Of a DNA stretch of 25,348 bases, positions 14,735 through 22,388 are shown in pieces. This DNA is from a virus: positions 1-25,348 of IMG/VR virus record IMGVR_UViG_3300032316_000745; one strand, written 5' to 3'. The notes beneath the pieces were generated by a model. The model saw nothing but the letters and a program-made list of their open reading frames with translations, had not been told where the DNA came from and made no database searches. A program made the translations under genes and the position numbers. The number at the start of each line of letters is the position of its first letter. The first letter of the stretch is position 1.

Positions 14735-15809
14735 AGATTTTGAAAAAGCATTGGCAGGCGGTGAACCGTCTTGGAAAAATGGCGAAAGTTCACTGTCTAC
14801 CGCATTGAATTGGTATAACTATCATTCAGATTCAAAAGAAAGCAAAAAGTTCACGCTTTCTTATCTCAAAGAAATTGGCACACCAAAAAAAGAAATCGAA
14901 TCTGTCGAAAAAATTTCCGATGCTGATTTTAAAAATTTAGGCTTCGTTTGCCGCATGAAACTCCGTGGTGCACCACTTACGGAGAAAAACGAACAATGGA
15001 TTTCCACATTCATTGAAGAACTCAAGAATAAATCACCAGTTAAAAAAGAAGTTGAGGAAACAGAACCTAAAGTTGTGGTTTCTATTCAAGAACGTGTGTT
15101 GGACAAAACACGTGAATACATGAGTGAAATCGAAGGTGCCATCGATGACTGTTTTATTGTACGTGATTTCAAAACAGTTTTTGATCCTTACGATTTGATG
15201 CGTTCACTGGATATTAAAGGTGCCCACACTAAACATATTGTTCCCGTCTATCAGAAAAAGCTGGAAGAAATCGAAGAATCAATCAAGGGTAAAGATGAAC
15301 AACTTGTTGAGGGTTATTCCTTTCTTTCAAAAAAGGAACTCAAAGAATATGCTTCATTACTGAAACGCATTATCGAAGATTGTGCAAGAATTGCACATAC
15401 TGCAAAACTCACACGTGCTCCTAGGAAAAAGAAAGTGAAGCCGGTCGATAAGGTCATTGAAAAACTACAATTTAAAAAGGAAGACAATGAATATAAGGCC
15501 GCTTCTATTAATCCTGCTGATATCATTGGTGCTTCACAGTTGTGGGTATTTAACACCAAAACAAGGAAACTTGGATGCTACAATGCAACGGATGCCGGTG
15601 GACTGAATATCAAAGGTACAACACTCACCAATTTCAATGAAGAAACTTCCGTGCAAAAAACTATCCGTAAACCGGAAGTTGTTTTACCTGCAACGTTGAA
15701 AGCTGGTAAAGTTGCACTGAGGAAAGTTCTTACCGACATTAATGCTGTTGAACAAGCCTTGACAGGACGTATAAATTCTGATATAATCCTTCTACGAGTA
15801 ATTAAATAA
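14715..15809 (+). CDS. Conserved phage protein, unknown, multidomain
   Basis: 364 residues. Residues about 1-105 hold a helical domain (LSTALNWYNYHSDSKESKKF, and SDADFKNLGFVCRMKLRGAPL). A charged linker follows (KKEVEETEPK), then a long helical middle (about 118-250) and a C-terminal beta-rich region (IGASQLWVFNTKTRKLGCYN). The basic cluster RAPRKKKVKP at about 235-244 could contact nucleic acid. Relatives exist in T4-like phages as hypothetical proteins, as far as I recall. The promoter of the RNase H-like gene lies within its last 50 bases. Confidence 0.7.
   Translation: MRHASVKDFEKALAGGEPSWKNGESSLSTALNWYNYHSDSKESKKFTLSYLKEIGTPKKEIESVEKISDADFKNLGFVCRMKLRGAPLTEKNEQWISTFIEELKNKSPVKKEVEETEPKVVVSIQERVLDKTREYMSEIEGAIDDCFIVRDFKTVFDPYDLMRSLDIKGAHTKHIVPVYQKKLEEIEESIKGKDEQLVEGYSFLSKKELKEYASLLKRIIEDCARIAHTAKLTRAPRKKKVKPVDKVIEKLQFKKEDNEYKAASINPADIIGASQLWVFNTKTRKLGCYNATDAGGLNIKGTTLTNFNEETSVQKTIRKPEVVLPATLKAGKVALRKVLTDINAVEQALTGRINSDIILLRVIK
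15759..15787 (+). promoter_or_regulatory. Strong sigma70-type promoter before the RNase H-like gene
   Basis: A perfect TTGACA (15759-15764), 17-base spacer and perfect TATAAT (15782-15787) with extended -10 TG (cTGaTATAAT). It lies at the end of the preceding gene. Transcription would start near 15794, about 24 bases before the ATG at 15818, with AAGG in the leader. This is a consensus early-type promoter. Confidence 0.85.
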
Positions 15810-15817
15810 GGTATAAA

Positions 15818-16669
15818 ATGATTCTCATTGATTTGAACCAGGTTTTGCTATCTGGCTTGATGGCACAAATTGCTGGTCAAAAAAACGTGAAACTTGAAGA
15901 AGGCTTAGTTCGCCACTTGGTACTCAACATCATTCGTGGCCACGTTAGACAATTTCGCCAAGAATATGGTGAAGTTGTACTCTGTTGCGACAATAAAAAA
16001 TATTGGCGCAAAGAATTCTTTCCATTCTACAAGGCTGGCCGCAAAAAGGCACGTGAGAAGTCCGACCTTGATTGGCACCTTATTTTTGACATTCTTGGCA
16101 ACCTAAAGCAAGAACTCAAAGAAAACTTTCCATATAAAGTTATCGATGTTGACGGTGCAGAAGCCGATGACATTATCGGCACACTTACACCAATATATGC
16201 TGGTGGTGACAATAAGATTCTCATTCTATCAAGCGATGGTGATTTTCTACAACTTCAAATGTACAAGAATGTAAAACAATACAATCCTGCACAAAAGAAG
16301 TATATCAAATCAGAAAATCCTGTAGCAGAACTCAAAGAAAAGATTATCAAAGGTGATAAGGGTGATGGCATTCCAAATGTTCTTTCACCGGCCGATTGTT
16401 TCGTTCGTGAACTGCGCCAAACACCAATTAATAAGAATCGGCTTGATAAACTACTGAACGAAAATTATAGTGATTGGGAAGATGAAAATGCACGTATAGG
16501 TTTTTCCAGAAATCAAACACTGATTGACCTACGTCACATTCCCTCGGATATTAAAAATTCGATTATTGATACATATAATAACACAAAGCCGGCTCCACGT
16601 TCCAAGTTGATTAATTACTTCATGGATAAGAAGCTGAAGAACCTAATGGAAGTAATTGAGGAATTTTAA
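15818..16669 (+). CDS. rnh: RNase H-like 5'-3' nuclease, T4 Rnh type
   Basis: 283 residues, near T4 RNase H (305). Acidic metal ligands of the FEN/5' nuclease fold are visible: LIDLNQ (Asp5), VVLCCDNKKYWRKEFFP with the following Arg/Lys-rich KAGRKKAREK, DGAEADDIIG, SSDGDFLQL, and KGDKGDGIPN of the helix-hairpin-helix region. It removes RNA primers and adjoining DNA from lagging-strand fragments, so it would work with the phage primase. It has a consensus promoter. The next gene begins at its stop codon. Confidence 0.9.
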   Translation: MILIDLNQVLLSGLMAQIAGQKNVKLEEGLVRHLVLNIIRGHVRQFRQEYGEVVLCCDNKKYWRKEFFPFYKAGRKKAREKSDLDWHLIFDILGNLKQELKENFPYKVIDVDGAEADDIIGTLTPIYAGGDNKILILSSDGDFLQLQMYKNVKQYNPAQKKYIKSENPVAELKEKIIKGDKGDGIPNVLSPADCFVRELRQTPINKNRLDKLLNENYSDWEDENARIGFSRNQTLIDLRHIPSDIKNSIIDTYNNTKPAPRSKLINYFMDKKLKNLMEVIEEF

Positions 16670-17091
16670 TGAGAAAAAATGTTTATGAAGTTTTTGATGA
16701 ATTTGCAAAGGCTAATTCGAAACAAGATAAGATTAATGTGCTTGCTAACAATTGGACACCAACTGTAAAATTGGTGCTTCAGTTGGCATATCGACCTGAA
16801 ATGGAATGGAAACATAATTCATATCCAGTGAGGTATAAGAAGCCGGATACAAAACCTGGAATTTCTTTTGCATCACTTGATACTGAACTTAAGAGACTTT
16901 ATATATTCCGTAAAGGTAATGAAACCGCCGAGAGTTTGACTCCAAAACGTTCAGAAGAACTTCTTCTGATTATGTTGGAATCTCTTGAACCCCGTGAAGC
17001 GGATGTTGTTATTGGAATTTTTAAAAAAGATTTGGGTGTTAAAGGATTGACTTATAAGTTTATCCATGATAACATTCCTGATGTACTATAA
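16669..17091 (+). CDS. DUF6433-like conserved phage protein
   Basis: 140 residues. It begins YEVFDEFAKANSKQDKINVL, then TPTVKLVLQLAYRPEM, and ends in LEPREADVVIGIFKK followed by GVKGLTYKFI and IPDVL. The start, the LEP-x-(D/E)A-x2-(V/I) block and the final K-G-L-T motif agree with my memory of DUF6433 proteins of T4-like phages. Its position after the RNase H-like gene suggests a replication-associated or late-sigma-region role; T4 places gene 59 and dsbA near rnh. No functional residue can be named. GAGGAA precedes the ATG. Confidence 0.7.
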   Translation: MRKNVYEVFDEFAKANSKQDKINVLANNWTPTVKLVLQLAYRPEMEWKHNSYPVRYKKPDTKPGISFASLDTELKRLYIFRKGNETAESLTPKRSEELLLIMLESLEPREADVVIGIFKKDLGVKGLTYKFIHDNIPDVL

Positions 17092-17108
17092 ACTACGGAG
17101 AAAAAGAA

Positions 17109-17294
17109 GTGGGAAAATTTGTTCCTAAGTTTCGTCCATTTGACGAAGAATATTCTAATGAATATAATTCATCAAAGGAATTTAATAGAAACAAAAAGCG
17201 TAAAAAAGAAGCCGCAGAATTACGGAGAATGCGCCAACGTCAACATGAAGATGATGATTATGGAAATCTAGCAAAACGCTACAGTAAGTTGTAA
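17109..17294 (+). CDS. Small basic helical protein, GTG start
   Basis: 61 residues, highly charged: EFNRNKKRKKEAAEL then RRMRQRQHEDDDYG. The GTG start is chosen because CGGAG (17095-17099) is upstream and no ATG follows in frame until residue 39. The central helix is amphipathic and positively charged, and could bind nucleic acid. No known family is assigned, although such K/R-rich proteins are common in phages. Confidence 0.6.
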   Translation: MGKFVPKFRPFDEEYSNEYNSSKEFNRNKKRKKEAAELRRMRQRQHEDDDYGNLAKRYSKL

Positions 17295-17315
17295 AAAAAC
17301 AACAAATGACTTGAC
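17293..17315 (+). repeat. 23-base promoter-upstream repeat, copy 1
   Basis: Seven A residues, then CAACAAATGACTTGAC, ending inside the -35. Copy 2 at 18293-18315 is identical except at one position (A/C). The A-tract may serve as an UP element. The repeat implies the two promoters derive from one another or share a regulator. Confidence 0.75.
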
Positions 17316-17339
17316 TTTTATCTGTGGAACGAGTATAAT
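17311..17339 (+). promoter_or_regulatory. Sigma70-type promoter for the 17.37 kb gene
   Basis: TTGACT (17311-17316), 17-base spacer, TATAAT (17334-17339), preceded by a run of seven A. The start site would be near 17346, 20 bases ahead of the ATG at 17366, with GGAGA between. Confidence 0.85.
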
Positions 17340-17365
17340 ACATTTATTCGTTTTGGAGATACATT

Positions 17366-17701
17366 ATGATGATATATGTGAAACAAGGAAAATCCAAACC
17401 TAAACTCAAACCGAAAAAAGAACGGGAAGAATACGAGGTTTGGTTGGCTAAACACCAGGTTCCAACAATCAAAAAGGTTGTTCCGGCTGTCAAGCCTTGG
17501 GTTTACAGTTTAGGTAAAAATGTGCGTGAAACACCAAAAATTCCATCATTGAATTCCTCGATGATGGCCGGTGGAACGCTCAAACCTAAACAAGTTTATA
17601 CCGGAGACAAAATTCTAGGTATTGGTACTCTCCACAAGTCCAATGCTGTTCCTGTTTTTTCTGTGGAAGAAGCACAAGATATGGCAAAGATGCGGAGATA
17701 A
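17366..17701 (+). CDS. Conserved phage protein with GDKILGIGTLHKSNAVPV motif
   Basis: 111 residues. The N-terminus is very basic (MMIYVKQGKSKPKLKPKK), then a proline-rich centre, then the block YTGDKILGIGTLHKSNAVPV at about 78-97, and a helical tail. The same end motif occurs, as I recall, in small proteins of many unrelated tailed phages, all of unknown function. The start at 17366 (or 17369) has GGAGA upstream and is the first gene of a strong promoter, so early expression is expected. Confidence 0.8.
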   Translation: MMIYVKQGKSKPKLKPKKEREEYEVWLAKHQVPTIKKVVPAVKPWVYSLGKNVRETPKIPSLNSSMMAGGTLKPKQVYTGDKILGIGTLHKSNAVPVFSVEEAQDMAKMRR

Positions 17702-17703
17702 AA

Positions 17704-17832
17704 ATGAAGATTTTAATTAAAATACCAAAACCAGTTTGTCGCACACCCATCAAGCCTGCACAAAAACACAGGATTGATACCAAGTACGTCCGTAAATCTA
17801 AGCACCGTCAAAAGGATAATTATGCTTACTAA
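17704..17832 (+). CDS. Small 42-residue basic protein
   Basis: Begins MKILIKIPKPVCRTP and ends KSKHRQKDNYAY, with a net strong positive charge and one Cys. It starts 2 bases after the preceding stop, with GGAGATAAA upstream, and its last 11 bases overlap the next gene. I recall similar short proteins (one Cys, Pro-rich front, K/H/R tail) in other marine phages, all unnamed. It has the same transcription unit and likely early expression as its upstream neighbour. Confidence 0.65.
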   Translation: MKILIKIPKPVCRTPIKPAQKHRIDTKYVRKSKHRQKDNYAY

Positions 17833-17971
17833 AAATGAATTGCAAGAAATCACCGAAAAGTTGGAAAAAATGAGTTATGAAGAAATTATGGAAACTTTAA
17901 TGCATGTGAATTTACTGGTTGCAGAAAAACAAAATAAAATCGTTTTTTCCGAGTTTGATTATGTACAGTGA
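17822..17971 (+). CDS. Small helical protein, 49 residues
   Basis: Starts at the ATG at 17822 (AAAGGA upstream at 17811-17816) rather than at a longer in-frame upstream start that would cover the previous gene. The protein is acidic and helical (NELQEITEKLEKMSYEEIM, then ETLMHVNLLVAEKQN). No family is recognised. It overlaps genes on both sides, consistent with coupled translation. Confidence 0.6.
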   Translation: MLTKNELQEITEKLEKMSYEEIMETLMHVNLLVAEKQNKIVFSEFDYVQ

Positions 17972-18284
17972 TACACAAAGGCTAGTAAAAGCAATTATTC
18001 AGAGTGATCCTGAGTTGGCCAACGACATTTATTTCGCATTAGATGAGGAATTAGTCGGAAAACGACAACCTTGGCAAGAATTAACAGATATTGTGCATCA
18101 ATGGGTCAATCCGAAACCAAAAACTTATGGACCACTTCAAATTGAAGACGCACCGGACGGTTCCGGAGACGGAATTCTCACTTTTCCACCCGAATTAATT
18201 GCGGAGACTGGCTGGAAAGAAGGAGACACACTAAATCTCGAAGTTTCCGAAGCCGGAACACTAATTATCACAAAAAAAGAGTAA
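17961..18284 (+). CDS. AbrB/MazE-like swapped-hairpin DNA-binding protein
   Basis: 107 residues. The helical N-terminal half (about 1-50: DTQRLVKAIIQSD, PWQELTDIVHQW) is phage-specific. Residues about 70-105 (DGILTFPPELIAETGWKEGDTLNLEV, shown in part: GWKEGDTLNLEV and GTLIITKK) match the SpoVT-AbrB/MazE domain, which dimerises by swapped beta-hairpins and binds DNA. There is no adjacent toxin gene, so it is more likely a transcription regulator than an antitoxin. The start is the ATG at 17961, overlapping the preceding gene. The paired promoters at 17311 and 18311 flank it and are possible targets. Confidence 0.75.
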   Translation: MYSDTQRLVKAIIQSDPELANDIYFALDEELVGKRQPWQELTDIVHQWVNPKPKTYGPLQIEDAPDGSGDGILTFPPELIAETGWKEGDTLNLEVSEAGTLIITKKE

Positions 18285-18292
18285 TTTGTCTC

Positions 18293-18315
18293 AAAAAAAC
18301 AACACATGACTTGAC
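18293..18315 (+). repeat. 23-base promoter-upstream repeat, copy 2
   Basis: Seven A residues, then CAACACATGACTTGAC. It matches copy 1 (17293-17315) at 22 of 23 positions. After the -35 the two promoters diverge except for TATAATACAT. Confidence 0.75.
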
Positions 18316-18338
18316 ATTTCCTGTCGGTATGATATAAT
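18311..18338 (+). promoter_or_regulatory. Strong sigma70-type promoter before the VWA gene
   Basis: Perfect TTGACA (18311-18316), 16-base spacer, perfect TATAAT (18333-18338) with extended -10 (aTGaTATAAT). It drives the peptidase/VWA gene and probably the following overlapping genes to 22388. Confidence 0.88.
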
Positions 18339-18365
18339 ACATACTACAGACTCACAAGGAAACAC

Positions 18366-20567
18366 ATGCTAGTTGAATCAAAATCAAATCTTGCACGCCT
18401 CATGGCTACGGAAAACCTGATTGTCGAACAACGTCAAGTTCCGACAGCATTTTTCGATATCAAAAATCGTGTTCTCACCGTTCCTGTTCTGAACGGCAAT
18501 CTCTCCAACGAAGTTATTGACCTCCTGTTGGGCCACGAAGTTGGACATGCACTAGAAACACCAGCACAAGGCTGGCACGATTCTGTGGTTGACCTCAAAG
18601 TGAATCGTTCCATTCTTAACGTTTGTGAAGATGCACGTATCGAAAAGAAAATCAAACGTAGATTTCCTGGTATTCGCATTTCCTTTGTCAAAGGTTATCG
18701 TGAATTGATGGAAATGGATTTTTTTGGCACAGATGGTAAAGACCTCAATACAATGAAGTTCATTGACCGTATCAACCTTTACACCAAAGGCGGTGCGGCT
18801 CAAGGTATCGATTTCACTTCCGAAGAATATTCTTTGGTGCGTGAAGTTGAAGATGCTGAAACGTTTGAAGAAACCGTGGCAATTGCCATAAAAATTCAAA
18901 AGTTTATGAAAGAACAATCCAAGGAACAAAAATCCAAACCACCAAAGGTCGAACCTGGTGAAGAAGTACCACCAGAAATTGGGAATACAGGATCTACTGA
19001 TTTTGATTTCAATGAAGGTGAAGATCAAGAAAAAAGTGCCGACAAATCGAAAGAAGGCGAAGCCAAAGAAGGTGATATTGACACACAATCTTCCGGCGGC
19101 ACCGAAGAATCCGAAGAAGACAAAATTTCAGATACACCTGAGATACCAGAAACTGGCGGAACCGGCGGAACTGGTTCTGATGATGTAGAGATTGAATCTG
19201 AAACAGACAATGCTTTCCGTGAAAAAGAAAAACAATTGTATTCCGATAAAAACCGTAAGGATGTGATGTATTCAAACATTCCCGAGATTCTTCTTGAGAA
19301 TGTGATTGTTGACCACAAAACTCTCATTAAAGAGATTGTCGATCACAATACTGATCCAATCCGTAAAGAATGGTTTAACGAAGATAAAATGCGGGCAAAC
19401 TTCAGTAAGTTCCGGAACGAATCGAACAAGGTTGTTTCATACCTTGTGAAAGAATTCGAAATGCGTAAAAATGCTGAACAGCAAACACGTGCAAAAATCT
19501 CCAAGACTGGTGAACTGAACCTTTCGAAGATTCACGAATACAAATTTACTGATGACATTTTCGCTAGGCTCACTAAAGTACCTAACGGTAAATCACATGG
19601 TCTGGTGATGTTCATTGACTGGTCTGGTTCTATGTGTGACCATATGTCACCGACAGTGAAACAACTCTTGAACCTTGTAATGTTTTGTAAAAAGGTAAAT
19701 ATTCCTTTTGATGTATATGCATTCTCAACTTCTCAACTTTTGAGCCAAGTAAAGTTGAAAACACAGAAACTGAAAGTCGGTGATTTGCTTGTTCATCCAT
19801 TTTCACTACTGAATATTCTTTCACACAAAATGAGTGCGAATGAATTCACTAAGATGGCATCATATCTTCTTGATTACGGTACAGGTCGCCGTGGTACATG
19901 TTCAAACATGGAACCACCAGAAATTCTTCAACTTGGTGGAACGCCACTGAATGAGGCAGTGATTGCCGCATTCAAAGTTATTCCGAAGTTCAGAACAGAA
20001 AACAAACTTGAAATTGTGAATAGTGTGTTTCTGACTGACGGTGAAGGTTCTACCCTGTATGGCCGAATCGATGCTATCGAGGGCGAACGTTACGAATGTT
20101 CTTCAGTTGATACTAACTATAAAATGAGAAGTTTCTTCCGTGATCCGACCACTAAAGCATCAGTTGAAGTGATTGAGTGTTCTGGATATGGTCCACGTGG
20201 CGCGGCTCAAACTACTGCACTTCTGAAACTACTGAAACAGCGTACAGATGCAAACGTGATTGGTTTCTATGTTGCGAGAATACGTGATGTTCGTCACGCA
20301 CTTGTAATGTATTCACCGAAGTCGGAAGAAAGTAAAATTGATCACCGTGTGGCAGAGTTCCGTAAGAACAACTTTACGTATCTAAATAACGTTGGATACG
20401 ATGAATATTACTTTATCCGTTCAGATAAACTGGACACTGACGAAGATGATGAATTCGAAGTTACTTCAACGACAACCCGTGGTCTTGTCTCTGCTTTCTC
20501 AAAGTACACAAGCAACCGTGTTTCAAATCGTATCGTGTTGAACCGCTTCATTAACTTGATTGCATAA
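18366..20567 (+). CDS. Metallopeptidase-like/VWA (CobT-like) protein
   Basis: 733 residues in three parts. The N-terminal domain (about 1-180) holds a zinc-peptidase motif, GHEVGHALETP (HEVGH at 57-61), and CEDARIEKKI (Glu88), a plausible third ligand. The middle (about 185-290) is acidic, Gly/Ser-rich and disordered. The C-terminus is a von Willebrand A domain with a full MIDAS: DWSGSM (418-423), GGTPLNE (524-530) and FLTDGEG (555-561). Acidic linker plus VWA recalls CobT and BchD, partners of MoxR/CobS AAA+ ATPases. T4-like cyanophages carry a cobS-annotated ATPase; none is in this window. Likely role: remodelling or cleaving a target protein with a AAA+ partner. CAAGGAAA precedes the start. 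Confidence 0.85.
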   Translation: MLVESKSNLARLMATENLIVEQRQVPTAFFDIKNRVLTVPVLNGNLSNEVIDLLLGHEVGHALETPAQGWHDSVVDLKVNRSILNVCEDARIEKKIKRRFPGIRISFVKGYRELMEMDFFGTDGKDLNTMKFIDRINLYTKGGAAQGIDFTSEEYSLVREVEDAETFEETVAIAIKIQKFMKEQSKEQKSKPPKVEPGEEVPPEIGNTGSTDFDFNEGEDQEKSADKSKEGEAKEGDIDTQSSGGTEESEEDKISDTPEIPETGGTGGTGSDDVEIESETDNAFREKEKQLYSDKNRKDVMYSNIPEILLENVIVDHKTLIKEIVDHNTDPIRKEWFNEDKMRANFSKFRNESNKVVSYLVKEFEMRKNAEQQTRAKISKTGELNLSKIHEYKFTDDIFARLTKVPNGKSHGLVMFIDWSGSMCDHMSPTVKQLLNLVMFCKKVNIPFDVYAFSTSQLLSQVKLKTQKLKVGDLLVHPFSLLNILSHKMSANEFTKMASYLLDYGTGRRGTCSNMEPPEILQLGGTPLNEAVIAAFKVIPKFRTENKLEIVNSVFLTDGEGSTLYGRIDAIEGERYECSSVDTNYKMRSFFRDPTTKASVEVIECSGYGPRGAAQTTALLKLLKQRTDANVIGFYVARIRDVRHALVMYSPKSEESKIDHRVAEFRKNNFTYLNNVGYDEYYFIRSDKLDTDEDDEFEVTSTTTRGLVSAFSKYTSNRVSNRIVLNRFINLIA

Positions 20568-20568
20568 T

Positions 20569-21114
20569 ATGATTAGTATTTTAACTGATGTTCTATCTGA
20601 GGAGTTCATTCAACAACTCCTAGCATGGAACGAGGAGACAAAGGCTGGTGATGTTTGGGCATCAAACCAGACGAAATGGGTGGATGTCCTGAAATATGCC
20701 ACAGGAGGCACGATACTTTCGAGGGCGCTTCCGGACGAATGGAAGAATCCAATTTACTATGAGTTAGTAAACCGTGGTAAATTGGATTATCTTCCATATT
20801 CTTCAGCCGCCATTTTCTATATGGGCTTTCCGACCTCTTGTGTGAACTGGCATCCAGATTACGCAGACTATGATGCTATGTCAATTTATCTCAATAAAGA
20901 ATGGGACTCTAATTGGGGTGGTTGGTTTGCATGGACAGAGGAGAATAAGGGCAGAGATGATTATGGTATTAATCCAAAACAAGGGCAGTTCTATTCTCCG
21001 CAGTACAACACAGCCATTCACTCAACAGAAAGAGAATGGCACTCTACGACACCGATTTCAACAACGGCGCCTCTGAGATTGTCTATCCAGCTTTTCTTCT
21101 CTAAGAAGCCATGA
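20569..21114 (+). CDS. 2-oxoglutarate/Fe(II)-dependent oxygenase
   Basis: 181 residues from the ATG at 20569, one base after the VWA stop codon. The jelly-roll iron triad is NWHPDYAD (His95, Asp97) and a distal His (His158 in EWHSTTPI, or His151), with Arg170 (APLRLSIQLFF) positioned to bind 2-oxoglutarate. This is the prolyl-4-hydroxylase-like layout common in T4-like phages. It would hydroxylate a protein or nucleobase. Coupling to the VWA gene suggests a shared pathway, but the substrate cannot be told. Confidence 0.85.
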   Translation: MISILTDVLSEEFIQQLLAWNEETKAGDVWASNQTKWVDVLKYATGGTILSRALPDEWKNPIYYELVNRGKLDYLPYSSAAIFYMGFPTSCVNWHPDYADYDAMSIYLNKEWDSNWGGWFAWTEENKGRDDYGINPKQGQFYSPQYNTAIHSTEREWHSTTPISTTAPLRLSIQLFFSKKP

Positions 21115-21506
21115 CGGTTCAGAAAAAGCAATTCAAAGCCGCACTTATCAAGTACCGTCAATCTGAGATGGAGAGTGCAGTCTGGTTCTGGATTAATCCG
21201 GGTTCCGGAGCACCACTCTCACCGAAGTTTGAAACACAAGAAGAAGCTGAATTTTGGTTCGAGAGTGTTGTCTCTATACACGAAGAAACGTATGATTTAA
21301 TTGACCGCATTAAAAACGGCAAGTTCTACACGTTAAAAGGTAGAATTGACGTTGGTGATGTTATTTCTTCCAAAAAAGCAAACGAATGTCCATTTACAAT
21401 GCACCTGAAAGATGATATACTCTCCTTAGAAATTCTTGCGACATCCTTTAAACATGCTAAGGAACGTGCTGAAGAATACTTTGAAATTCTCGAATGGATA
21501 GATTAA
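21111..21506 (+). CDS. Hypothetical phage protein
   Basis: 131 residues. The N-terminal part (AALIKYRQSEMESAVWFWI, then PKFETQEEAEFWFESVV) resembles a small alpha/beta domain with aromatic helices. The rest has KFYTLKGRIDVGD and an acidic helical end. No recognised family. It overlaps the oxygenase stop by 4 bases and shares a base with the next start. Confidence 0.7.
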   Translation: MTVQKKQFKAALIKYRQSEMESAVWFWINPGSGAPLSPKFETQEEAEFWFESVVSIHEETYDLIDRIKNGKFYTLKGRIDVGDVISSKKANECPFTMHLKDDILSLEILATSFKHAKERAEEYFEILEWID

Positions 21507-21703
21507 TGAATAATTTTACACTACTTGTTTTGCTACTCCTCGGTATCGGAGTGTTTGTCTTTGGACCGCTTATCACTATCTGGTCACTCAACACAATCTT
21601 TTCCCTATCGATTGCGTATGAACTCGAAACATGGTTTGCAACTGTCTGGCTTCTAATGGTTACATTTGGTAGTCTGGCTTCTACAATCAAAACAAAAAAA
21701 TGA
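21506..21703 (+). CDS. Small two-TM membrane protein
   Basis: 65 residues from the ATG at 21506 (TAATG overlap with the upstream stop; an in-frame ATG at 21494 would add four residues). Hydrophobic segments span about 5-24 and 40-59, joined by a short loop (NTIFSLSIAYELETW), with a basic end (KTKK). Similar PLITIWSLNTIF-type small membrane proteins occur in other phages, to my recollection. Function unknown; far from the lysis block, so not an obvious holin. Confidence 0.65.
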   Translation: MNNFTLLVLLLLGIGVFVFGPLITIWSLNTIFSLSIAYELETWFATVWLLMVTFGSLASTIKTKK

Positions 21704-21960
21704 TCTCAAAAAAAACAATCGAGATATTCGAGAGTGCTAATCGTGATTATCCGAAAGAAAATACGATCTACACTCCAGAACAAATGAAGTACGGTTACAC
21801 ACAGAAAGTAATTGAACTTACACTGAGAGAAGCAGAGAGTGCTGTGGAGAGAGCCGACCTAAGGGGAAAGACATATACGACCTACGATAGGGGCAACCTC
21901 GAATTTTGTAGAAGCCAAATCAAAAAAGAGATTGAAAGCATACTGAATGAACCTAGCTGA
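21700..21960 (+). CDS. Hypothetical protein, 86 residues
   Basis: A helical, charged protein (KKTIEIFESANRDYPKEN, then VIELTLREAESAVERADL) with a C-terminal helix. No motif or family is recognised. The start overlaps the previous stop (ATGA) and the end overlaps the next gene by 14 bases. Confidence 0.65.
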   Translation: MISKKTIEIFESANRDYPKENTIYTPEQMKYGYTQKVIELTLREAESAVERADLRGKTYTTYDRGNLEFCRSQIKKEIESILNEPS

Positions 21961-22186
21961 ATACTTCAAAGAGAACCGATATAAAGCGAGTTTCGAGATG
22001 GGTGAGCGAGTTTCCGGACGGAGCGAAGGTATACCCTTTATTGGTACAGTAGGGAACGACACAGAAATTTCTAAGGAAGAAGGACCGAGAGTGACAGTGC
22101 ATCTCGACCTTCCGTTTCCAAAGACTGGAAGCACCATTCTTTTCGTAAAGCCAAACACCATAAAGAGATTGAAAAGCTATGACTAA
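21947..22186 (+). CDS. Hypothetical small beta-barrel-like protein
   Basis: 79 residues. After a helical start (NLAEYFKENRYK), the strand pattern GERVSGRSEGIPFIGTVGND, then RVTVHLDLP and ILFVKPNTIKRL, resembles a KOW/SH3-like small barrel. No certain family. It overlaps both neighbours, so translation is coupled. The upstream ribosome site is weak. Confidence 0.65.
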   Translation: MNLAEYFKENRYKASFEMGERVSGRSEGIPFIGTVGNDTEISKEEGPRVTVHLDLPFPKTGSTILFVKPNTIKRLKSYD

Positions 22187-22388
22187 AAGATGGAGTATCA
22201 CCTTCCCCGGAGAGTTTGGGCAAGATGTTGTAGAGACATTCACAGAGGAACAAATTTTGAAGTCCTACTATACGTACTGGTCAACTAAGATGATTGAGAA
22301 TGGTAAAGGTGACGATATATCAAAAGAGAAGTGCATCGAAGACTGGTGCGTAGTCCATTGGGCGTGGGAAAATTCGAAAACCGTGTAG
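22179..22388 (+). CDS. Conserved hypothetical phage protein, 69 residues
   Basis: Contains WSITFPGEFGQDVVETF, EEQILKSYYTYWSTKM and CIEDWCVVHWAWE. The Trp/Tyr-rich pattern, with two Cys close together, is the kind of small protein seen repeatedly in aquatic phages, but no function is known. GATTGAAAAG lies before the start. It is the last + strand gene before the convergent minus-strand operon. Confidence 0.7.
   Translation: MTKRWSITFPGEFGQDVVETFTEEQILKSYYTYWSTKMIENGKGDDISKEKCIEDWCVVHWAWENSKTV

Noticed and set aside
17961-18284. Toxin-antitoxin pair with the AbrB/MazE-like protein as antitoxin
   Set aside because: No toxin-like gene (MazF, PIN or RelE type) is adjacent; the neighbours are a 49-residue helical protein and the VWA gene.
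17293-18315. The exact 1000-base spacing of the two promoter repeats
   Set aside because: The number is striking only in decimal; nothing suggests the distance is functional.
18552-19088. 178-codon open frame on the minus strand
   Set aside because: It lies wholly antisense to the peptidase/VWA gene, is rich in Phe and Cys as expected from reversed acidic codons, and has no ribosome site.
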